From Sabellastarte sp. h YS-2021 (taxonomy: Eukaryota; Annelida; Polychaeta; Sabellida; Sabellidae), in NCBI GenBank assembly GCA_964017235.1, contig OZ024928.1, positions 81,773,566-81,837,565 of the forward strand: a stretch of DNA of 64,000 nucleotides. Reading direction: 5' to 3'. This document shows, piece by piece, positions 14,301-26,000 of this stretch. The notes below the pieces were generated by a model, which did not search any database, had not been told where the DNA came from, and worked only from the letters and a program-made list of their open reading frames with translations. Position 1 is the first letter of the stretch, and every line of letters begins with the position of its first letter. The translations under genes and the position numbers were made by a program.

Positions 14301-17300
14301 ATACGTTTATATTATATTTTATTAGAGAATGTGTGTACTACCACTCAATGCCTAAAACCTTAAAATTATACCCTTCCGGGTTCAATTTAACATGTCCACA
14401 AACAACATCATTTATTGTAAATCCATACATAAAATTGTTCCAATATATTTTTGTATATTTTTCATAAATACCTCAAATGAAACTGTTTTTGAGACTATTT
14501 TACACAACTTACTTACCTTATAAATTTACTGTAATATACCATTAAACTGTCACAACAGCAAAGTCCATTGATTGTGACAAGTATTCTATTTTTTTGTTTA
14601 GTACCAGCTTCTCTGCCATGCAGTCATCATAACTACATTTGCAGGTGCTAAACATGAAATGATCATTCAGAATTTTCTGTCATTTTCACATTCAGAAAAC
14701 ATAAAATAGCAAATACCACTACAAATAAATCTAATTGAACATGGCCAAACCATTTCAATTTCACATTTACTTTGTGTGACCGTACAGTTCTTACTTTGAA
14801 TAAAGTCCCTGGACCAATGAAAATGCTTGATTTAAAGGTAAAACATTGCCTTCCTAATGATGTACTCTAATGTTTTTAGGTGTGAGATTATGTCAGAATA
14901 CAACTAAATATACCTACATCTACATTCTTGCGTTCAACAGACACAGTTGCTATCATAGTAGTCATGCAGTTCCCTCCAAGGCTATCTCTTAACACTGAGG
15001 TCATCATCGAGTTTCTGTATGGAATATGCTGACGATTCTTTTCAGAGAGGGATACAATCACCTTTAAAGAATAATATACATTAACAACCTCAGCAGAACC
15101 TGCATACTACATACTAAAAATTGAAACATCTAACCTACATGTTCCCAACAGATCATCCTTGAGATTAAGCTTATGTGAAATAATTGATGACCAACAGGGT
15201 TTGTTGTGAATGTTTGCTGAAAAGTCATATTGGTTGTTTTCATGTAACATGAACACACAGAACAAGTCGTATCATAATCAGTAGTTGTAAGATAAAAGAG
15301 GGAAGAAATCTAGCTATTACTTACATGTAACTTTTAACCCTTTCACTTATCTGAAGCAGTAAAAATGTTTTGTATTGTTTACCTGTTCTAAGTAGTGAAG
15401 TGACAGATTGATGTACTTTGCTTCATTTAAAAGTGTTCCATTGACACCAGTTTTGGAGACTCTTTCTGATCTGCATAAATAAGCAGACACACAAGAAATG
15501 CAGGAACACAAATAATTAAACAGTAAACTATGTAAATATATATATATATATATTTAGTCTGTGTCAGAATAACTATGACCCCTTCCCAGGATCAACATGC
15601 AACAACATCACTCTATACCTAACCACGAAATAAGAATTAGTATACCCAAATACCAAGAGAGAATAATCCTATCACATACCTCATATTAAAATCGGGATGG
15701 ACCAGTACCAAAATTGTGTACTTCGGGAGGTTGCCAATGCAAAACAGTACCGATTCCAGGACTTCACGTTTTAGTACACCCCAAACAAAAAGGATGTTTC
15801 ATCTTCACAAGATTGTAATAAAAATGACCAAATACACAAAATATGAGATAAAAGCTTATAATTTCTTCTGATTTCTTGTTTGTTCCCAATATTTTAAGTT
15901 TTCCTTCAATTACACAAGGTGACAAGTGAGATTGAGGTTATAAATTGTCGTAACCAAAACAATTGCTAATACTGTATAAAGTCTGCAAATGCATGAAAAT
16001 TAGGGATAAAACCGTATAATTTCTTCAGATTTTGGGTATGTTTTTAATATTTTAAGTCTTCCTTCCATTATATGTCTTGACAAGCAAAGTGACAGTTGTA
16101 CAATCTCGTCACGGTATTTCAGTAAACTGGTCTCGATACCAAGATACCAGGCCTACCGACCTATCCCTATATTAAAGTATATCATTAGGACAGTAAAATA
16201 TTTATTTTTAATGTCAAACAGAGGCTGGATAAATGTAACATACCCAGCCAAGTCAACTAAGTGAAGTTTTGATCTGCGTATTGTGGCCGAACCAGGCACT
16301 CTAGAGCTGATATGAATGGTAAATATACAGTGTGATCGGGTAGAAGCCTGATTCATTGGTGTCTGCAAGTATAGTAAAATCACATATAGAGGCCAAACTT
16401 CAGGTTTTATGTTCTTTTTAACAGCCACACTCATTTCAATTCACATATTTCATTAAAAATTCTTAACAAAGAGATAAATGAATTATATCACTTAAAGGAC
16501 ATTTACTTGCACAACACAGGACACTTTTCATTTATCCTTCATTTCTTTCTAACCATATTTTGACAGTGAATCTTTGATACAAATTATCACAAGAGACATG
16601 AACTATTGATACTGTCATAAAAATGTAAACTCTAGGAAAACAAATTTACTTTAAAACCACCAAGATATCTGAAAAGAATTGTGCTTTTGTTGCACAAAAC
16701 TATATCAAGTCAACTGGTTAAATTTAATAAATGAAAAACCCATTTTGAGGTCAAAACTTCAGAAAATGCAGTATTTTTGTGGTAGAAGTAAAAGTTAAGA
16801 CTCACAAGTGGACCAAATCATGTGTAAATTAGACAGTCCACTTATACAGCCTCTGCTGCATCTCTAACTACTTTAATTGTTTTTACCTCAGCAATCATTC
16901 TGTTGGTGTCTCCCAAAAACAACAAATTCAAAGACTCTTCTTCATTAGCAGCTTGGTGAGTTGACAGATTTTTCAGGTGGATATTTTGATCAGAATCTTC
17001 CATAAGGGACACTTTGCTATAATACACAAAAACTGACAAAGTTATATATTCATAAAACCACTCTTATCATACAAAAACTATTTTGGACAAAAAGAAAAAA
17101 TAAACTGAAAAATAAACTTAATATAGATAACAATAAGTTATAGCATTTGTGATGCTATAACACAAATGGTTATCTTTTTTAATTTCCTAAAAGTGTAATA
17201 TATATAATTCAAGAATAAATTGTCTAACATTACACACTAGGACTCAGTCTAAGAGTACTGTTCAATCAATTTTGAGAAATAAAATCATCTAACAAAATAA

Positions 17301-20067
17301 CTCAATCCATACATAAACCAATAGATCATGCAAAATTTCCTTAGTTTAAACTAAATAACCCACAGACGGTACAACAAAAATGGTGTACAGTGTAAGTAAC
17401 TACACAGGAATCATCACTCATCTAACTGTGGCTCAAATGTTTATTAATTTGCATTTTATTGACACTGTTTAAATAGATGAACAGTAAACTTGCTGTAAAA
17501 AGCCAAATAATATTTTTGTGCACGTTATATCAGGAAAGGATAAACAATATTTTTGTGCATGTGAGATAAGTAATTGTTATTTTCTTACGGTAAGTCCTCC
17601 AGTTTTGCTGCCTCGTGTTGAGGATCTAACAAATCATAACCACTGTCATTGTATATTTCCAGGTAAGATATATGAGTTGTGTATTCATACTCTGAACTCT
17701 GAAAGACATAAACAATCTTTTTATTTCTTAAATTCATACACTAAGTACAGTTCACTATAATACACAATTTTACAAATTATGTAGAGCATTTGTACCTTAA
17801 ACACAACACACAAAAAATCTACCCATATAAAAGTGCCACTAGAAAGTAAAATAACTGAAAAACATCAACTATTTCTGTATTTATTTATTTGAGTTTTAAC
17901 AAAGCTTTCAACACTGTATAGGTCATATCACAATGGATAGTTTTACAGGCAGAGGAAACCAGTACATACAGTTGGTCCAGGTTCTTACTGTAAACTGCTG
18001 ACCATCAGTAAGCAACTACCAACTTTCCCACATAAGGTCCAGGGTTTGAACCACCAACCTCAGAGGTAGGAGGTGAGTGTGTTACCCTGGCATCTACCAA
18101 GGTAGAAGATCAAAAATACTATTATTAAGAATATTTACAACTTTATTATTAAGTCTGACATATAAAGACATTTGCTACAAATTTGTTTAGTTACTATTTA
18201 ATTTTTTTTTTCAAAGAGACTACTGTGCCTATTTCTAAATCCAATGAGGTTGATTCCTTGACCTATGTTTCATAAGTAATATCCTTGCATCAATGGGTAT
18301 ATGTTTACTTGTATACTACTGTACAACAAATACTTGTCACACAAGACTTTAAATTGTATCACCTTTTTGATGGTGTGTTTAAAAAGATCAGACTTAATAA
18401 ATGAATAAGTGAAATAAACAAGAATAGTAGCAAAACATACCTTTGTATACATTTCAAATATATAGCTTAATGCTCTGGGAATAATGCCTCTGTCAATGTA
18501 TTTCTCTGCACCACCTGTGATAGTGAAAGTTTTCCCACTTCCTGTCTGTAAATAACAGAATAACAAATGTTTTACATTTTTCTCCCTTCTTCACACACAC
18601 ACAAACACTTTTCACGCTAAATGTCAGTGACCAAGGTTCAGAAACTGAAGCATATCTTAATCAAATTTAAAATGCCCCAAAACTTTCACACTTTTTCAGT
18701 CTGAATTATTTATATCATAGCAATGTAGCAAAATTATAATAAAACATACAGGGACATTCTAGGTCAGTAATGCGGGGTAGTGGGTGTGCATGAGAGGAAG
18801 GTGCTAGTATGAGGAAACTTGCATTGAAGATAAGAGTCTTACATGCTTCCTAATTGTATCCACCGGATAGCATCCGGTGGATACTATGGATTTGACTTCA
18901 TTACGCCTACGCCGCCGCCGCCACAGTATGTAGAGAAATTTCACCGTTACCGCTCTAACGAAAAAAATATTATAGCTAGCCTTCTCAAATTTGCAGGATA
19001 TACTCATAGCCATAAAATCTTGCCTGGGAATATTTTTGGACTCATTTTAAAAAACAAGATGGCCGCCACGGGCGTTTTTCGACTTTAAACAAGGACTTTT
19101 GGTGGCCCTCTAGAGCAAAGGGTATTATAGGTAGAGATCTCAAATTCGCAGGATATGTTCCTCATTATAAAATCTTGACTGGGAATATTTTTGGCCTTAT
19201 TTTGAAAAACAAGATGGCCGCCACAGGCGTTTCTTTGCAGTCATGAAAAGTGCTTATATCTCCCTTATTATTGGTCCTAGAGGTTTGGGATGGTAAATCA
19301 ACCTATAGGAAATCATGGGCTGGGAATTTTTTGGTGTGGTCAGATTTGACCTTGGACCCCTCCTTCAAGGTCAAACGAGGATAGCCAAAGTTAAAAGTGC
19401 TTATAACTCGCTTATTATTGGTCCTAGAGGTTTGGGATGGTAAACCAACCTATAGGAAATCATGGGCTGGGAATCTATTGCTGTGGTCAGATTTGACCTT
19501 GGACCCCTCCTTCAAGGTCAAACGAGGATAGTACACAAAATCATGTGCTGGGAATCTATTGCTGTGGTCGGATTTGACCTTGGACCCTCCATCAAGGTCA
19601 AACGAGGATAGCCAAACTTAAAAGTGCTTATAACTTGCTTATTATTGGTCCTACAGCTTTGGAATGGTAAACCAAAATCTAGGAAATCATGGGCTGGGAA
19701 TCTTTTGGTGTGATCGGATTTGACCTTTGGCCCCTCTTTCAAGGTCAAATGAGGATTGCCAAAATCAGTGTTTATATCTTGCTTATTCGTATTCCTAGAG
19801 GTTTGCAGTGTCACACCAACCTATAGGAAATCATGGGCTAAGAATCTTTTGATATGGTCAGATTTCACCTTGGGCTTCTCCTTCAAGGTTAAGTGATGTT
19901 AGAATGGCTTTGGTGAGTTTTCTTCTGGTGGATACAATTTGCATCGGTTCTCCGATGCGATAGGTCTAGTTGATATTGCTGATGCAATGACCCTTAAATG
20001 AAAATGTGAGGGAATATCACAAAGTTGCCACATAATAGCTAAAACACTTAGAAATTTTTTTTTTTTT

Positions 20068-20098
<31 letters not shown>

Positions 20099-23000
20099 GG
20101 GGGAATCTATGAACTTTACAGTCAAAAGTGAGGACTTGAAGGAACTTAAAGTTGGAGTAACTGCTTCTGTTATTTCCAGAGAAGGTGAATGCATACATTT
20201 TTTACGCTGAGGTGTACCGCTTAGTCATGTTTTAGAATTTTGTATATATGATCAGCCCAATTTGGAACTGCACCCTCAAATACTTTACATAAGCACACTT
20301 TCAAAAGACTAATTTTAATAAATGCTGCTCCACTGCATACAGTAATCAAGCATTGCTTAGAGCTTTAATTCAGACCTTCTACATCCTGACATACCTGTCC
20401 ATAGGCAAAGATGGTTCCATTGTATCCATTCAGTACACTGAAAAGAAAAAGGTGGAAAGTGACACATAAAAGAATTCAGAATACCACAGATAAAATAACA
20501 CCCATGTCAGCCATATTTTACAATAGTTTTGTTTTTCCCTTGCCTGTTCTGAAGGCAAACAATGAATCATTTTGCTCAACTCTGGTTTTGTTACCTTAAT
20601 GTGGCTGAATGAAAATTCCACATAATAAATTGAAAAAAACAACAACTAATTTCATATATTAAGAAAATATTTAAACATTGAAATGTAAATATTTAATATG
20701 ACTTTTTGTATGCAAATACAAAACGTTCCAAGAAGATGGAAAAAATTGATTTTTCATGAATGATGTACAGAAGACTTGGCTGAGCCCTAGTAGGTCAAAA
20801 ATTCACGGCAAATTGCTCTATCTCACTCAATTTTTGAGATAGTAGCCATTGTTAAAAAAAAATTTGGATCATGTGATTCTAGAACTCACAAATATGCAAA
20901 CAGGTTGTTTTTACACATATGACGCACAGTAGACTTAGCACAGCCTTAATGGGTAAAAACATTCACTCTAAGTGGCTCTATCTCACTCCGTTTTCAAAGG
21001 TAAAAACATTCACTCTAAGTGGCTCTATCTCACTCCGTTTTCAAAGGTAAAAACATTCACTCTAAGTGGTTCTATCTCACTCCGTTTTCAAAGGTAAAAA
21101 CATTCACACTAAGTGGCTCTATCTCACTCCGTTTTCAAAGGTAAAAACATTCACTCTAAGTGGCTCCATCTCACTCTGTTTTTGTTGTTAATGAAAATTA
21201 CAAGAAAATATTTCACTAAAATTACAGAATGCTAAAAAGATGACCAAGCCCTGTATTTTTATCTCAAGAATCACCCTACCAAATTTTGAAGCCAAACCTT
21301 TAATACTTTCTGAGAAAATTATGTCAAAAGGTAAATATGATTTATGGGCCATATGACCTAAAGAAAGGTCAAGGGTCAGGGTAATCATCTGGAAAATTGA
21401 GGCCTAGTATACAGGAAAATTAAAAAAAAATTATTACAAGAAAAAATTTAAAAAAATTATTACAGGAAAATAATGTGAGCTGGCAGAGCTAAGGATAAGA
21501 AAAAACTGACCGGAAAACGAATAACCACCAATAGTGGGGACACTCAATTAGCAATATGTATACAAATAGACAGTTACACATGCATGTATTCATACATCTT
21601 CAAATTGAAAATTTCAAAAAACGCAATCACTTTAATAGATCACAAAGAAATGTTTATATATATCATTCACATGGACTATTCAAATGATGAAAAAATATAT
21701 AACAGGGATCCGGGGGTAAACCTGACCAGCTTTCTAAACTTCCTGTATATATGGTTTCCTATTAAATCACGATACCTTTCAAAGCCCTAAAAGCAATAAT
21801 AAAGGAGATGAAAGCCAAATCACAAAATCTGCAATTTTATGACCCTAGTTTGACCCATGGGTGAGGGGGGGGGGGGGGAGAGCAGGGGGTAAATCTGAGT
21901 GATTTTTAGACTCTCTGCCTATGGTTTCCTATCACCTTCCAATACATTTCATGGTTCTAAATGCAACAGATAAGGAAATAATAGGGGGTTCTGATGAATT
22001 TAAACTTGCTGATTACTACCTGGTATAAAAACACTCAAATCACTCAATTGTGGTCCAATCGTTCGCAAAATTGAATCAGCTCAGATTTTGATAGCATTGA
22101 TATTTATACAAAATAACACCCTCCTACGGTAAGTAGTTTTGGCTGAGAGGCGATGACAAGCAGGTGTACCTAAAAAAAAACTTATTTTTGATCATGTGAC
22201 CTTGATAAAGGTCAAAGATGAAAAATAAGCACGTGGAAAAACTTTCCCATGCATAAGGTATACAACTGCCAAAAATGGTTAGAATCTGCCAACTAACACG
22301 GAAGATATTCAAAGGAGATGATAATGTGGTGATGGTGGCTGTGAGGAAACTTGACATGAAAACAAATAAGCGCCCTTTTCAATGTACGTTTAATAAAATT
22401 AACTTATTTTCATAAGGCACAATAAAATGAATAGAAGCACAGTAATAATACCTTCTCATGATATATATAGAACATATTTGTTGGCTACATGGTTTGTGAA
22501 ATGTATTAAGCAACAACACTCAAGCCATTTCCCTTTGACAAATATCCCCACAAAAAATAATGAATGAAGTGACGTAATTAGGACATTCTACACATTGCCT
22601 ACGTCACAAGAGAGTCCAATTCTGATTGGATAAAAATTAATGAAGAAGGAATGCTGTCATGATATTGATTTACGTCCAAAGAGAAGCAGATTTCTCTGTA
22701 TATGCCCAGTTGAAAATAAGAAAAACTATCTCCTGACTTTAATTTTCACTCAAATTTTACCAAATTTTGAGGAATCTGTGTGTACCCCATGAAGTGTCTG
22801 TCCACTAAATTTAAACTTGATTGCTTTTGTAGTTTTTGAGTAATAAGAGCAAAAAGGCATAGACAGAAAGACATAAGAACAGAAAGATGGAATGAAACTG
22901 CATGATTACAAATAACCCTCTTCTATCGTCGGCTATTAATCATGCAGAAAAAGCACAGTCACTTACTTGTCAATAACAGGTCTTGCAACATTCTCAAATA

Positions 23001-26000
23001 TTTCATCTTGTTTTGTACTTGTCTCAAACACCTTCTCAAATCTGAAAAAAGTACAAGAATGACAACAAGCAATCAGTGCCCGTGAACTTGCTCTGTGTCA
23101 GCTGTGTGTTTTGAGTTTCAGAGTAGAAGTGAAAGCAGAAAATGACACAAAAGTTGTGCCCTGCAAATAGTATTCAGAAGTAAATTACCAAGTTAACTGT
23201 TATGGTATAAAAAGTAGGTGCAAAACATATTTCAACAAAATACTGTAAATGCATTACTTTTAAAGTTACAACTGATTTACTCAAAAGTGAGAACCTCAAA
23301 GTAGCTATTGTTCAGTTATACAATGAGCTACAGGTCTACAATTTCACTATGTTATAGCTGACAAAAAGTAGGAGAATAACATATTTAAACAAAATTCTCT
23401 AAATACAATAGTTTTGAATTTACAACTGATTTACTCAAGAGTGAGAACCCCAGAGTAGCTATTTCTCAGCTATGCAATGTCGCTACAGGTCTGAAATTTT
23501 ACTATGTTATAGCTGACTCAAAAGTAGGTGAATAACATACGTAAACAAAATTCTCTAAATGCAATAGTTTTCAAGTTAGAAGTGATTTTACTCAATATAG
23601 AAGTTACTGAAAAGTCAGAAAGTAGCTATTACTCACTTAGCTATTGGGATAGACACCCAAGTGACTCACTATGTTGTAGCTATGGGAAAATTAGCTGAAT
23701 AATATATTTATGAATTTTCATGCATTAAAATTATTTTAAAAATTCATAAAAAATTAATTTAGTAAGATCTAGGACTGATACTCACACAAGGTATTCTACT
23801 TGTGGCCTTGAAAATATATGCAGGATAAGAGAGAAATCTCGGTAATAGTCACTGAAAAAATAAGTGATATAGTGCCTGATTTCATGAATTTTAATGCATT
23901 GAAAATTATTTTAAAAATTCACAAAAAAATAATTAAAAAAGATTCAGGCCTGAGACTCTCACAAGGGAATCTACTTGTGGCCTAGTTCATATATGCAAGA
24001 TAAGAGAGAAATCCCTGTAATAATCAATGAGAAAATTGTGATAAAGTGTTGAAATTTTCACTTTTTTGGTGGGGGTAACTCACTTGTCCTGGTTCTGGAG
24101 AACAGACGAACAAACAGATCTGCATGCCTTGAACAATTTTTCATCCTCAATAGATAAGGTATCTTTTAAAAAACAGCATGTCTCTGGGTCTCGTAGTTTT
24201 GGAGAAGTTGTTCACATGGACGCGGAGGCGTACATGGACGCTGCAGAGTGATGCCATAATATCAGCTGACTGACAAGTCAGCTGACATAACAAAATGTCT
24301 ATGTAAAATTGCAACATTAAACCAACTATTCTTTTATGAAAAAATTTATTATTATTAATAAAAGTTGTTTCATACACTATGTTGAAAAGGAAAAAGTTTA
24401 AGCAATGCTGCAATAGCATTGTTACATGCATGTAATCAATGTTTCAAAAACAAAGCAATCTGGAACAGGCAATAAATGTTCAACAACTACCTTCATATTG
24501 AGCAAACTCTCACCTAAATTTGTAATTTTCTTTTTTGTTATTAATATATCCTTCTCCAGCATCTTTGGGTACAGCAAAAGAAACAAATGGTACACCATTT
24601 TCTTCATCAATTTCATAGGGCTGAAAATGTATTCATAAGAACAGAGATTCAAAGATTGTGAAATAGAAAAAGGTTTTTGTGGCTATTTTAACTATTTGCA
24701 TTTTGTAATTAGACATTGCGTCTCGACACAGTGTATGCCCAAACGGAACATGGTTGAAGCGTGACATACAGAGTATTATGTCAAATCTGACCCCACCAAA
24801 AGATTCGGGGCACATGATTTCCTATAAGTTGTCTTCACATGCAAACCTCTACGACCAATAATAGGGGAGATATTGTCCATCATAGGTATCAAGTACCACA
24901 TTCGACCTTGAAGGAGGGATCCAAGGTCAAATCTGACCCCACCAAAAGATTTGGGGCACATGATTTTCTATAAGTTGTCTTCACATTAAAAACCTCTATG
25001 ACCAATAATAAGGGAGATATAGACCATTAGAGGTATCAAGGACCACATTCGACCTTGAAGGAAGGATCTAAGGTCAAATCTGACCCCACCAAAAGATTTG
25101 GGGCACATGATTTTCTATAGGTTATCTTCACATCCAAAACCTTTACGACCAATAACAAGGGAGATATAGGCCATTATAGGTATGAAGAACCACATTTGAC
25201 ATCGAAGGAGGGGTCCAAGGTTAAATCTGAAACCAGCAAAAGATTCGGGGCACATGATTTCCTATAGGTTGGTTTACCATCCCAAACCTCTGGGACCAGT
25301 AATAAGCCAGTTATAAGCACTTTTAAGTTTGCTATCTTCTTTTGACCTAGAAGGAGGGGTCCAAGGTCAAATCTGAAATGGCCCTTCAAAAGGTATGAAT
25401 GTAACACACCTATCCATACACATGCATTTTAATATCCCAGTTTGTGCACAAGTGGGATGGTTTCATGTCTTTCTTTTATGGATAGAGGAAACATCATATT
25501 GATTCTGATGTAATCCTAGAGGAATAAAAAAATAAGAAGAAGAAGAGATAAAATAAATAAAAATAAAGTATGGCAAAAAATGTGATTATTGTTAAAACAC
25601 AGACAGGAAAATCTAATCTAATCTACTGCTTTGCAAGCACAATATCTTCCCCACAAAGGGGAACTCAGACCACTAATTAAACAAAATCATTATCATAGGT
25701 GGAGTTGAGGGGAGGGAGGGAAGAAGACTAAGTTCGGAAACTAGAGTTGAAAAGGTGGGTTTTGAGGTGCTTCCTAAAAGATGGAACAGAGGGACTGTTT
25801 CTTACATGAAAGGGGAAAGAATTCCAAAGGACTGGGGCATAGTGACTGAAGGAATTAGAGTCCTACTGCCCAAAATTCCCAACATTTGAGTTGTTCAGAG
25901 CTGGGTCAGAGTAGGATACACCTGAAAAAAAAAAAAAAAAAAAATGAAGGAATTAGAGAACTGTTTGATTGATTTGTGAACTCTATGGTCTAAGGTGGGT

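Noticed and set aside
16080..16150. Inverted repeat with 15680-15730 bounding a MITE
   Set aside because: Only loose pairing (GGTATC/GATACC strings); no convincing ends or target duplication.
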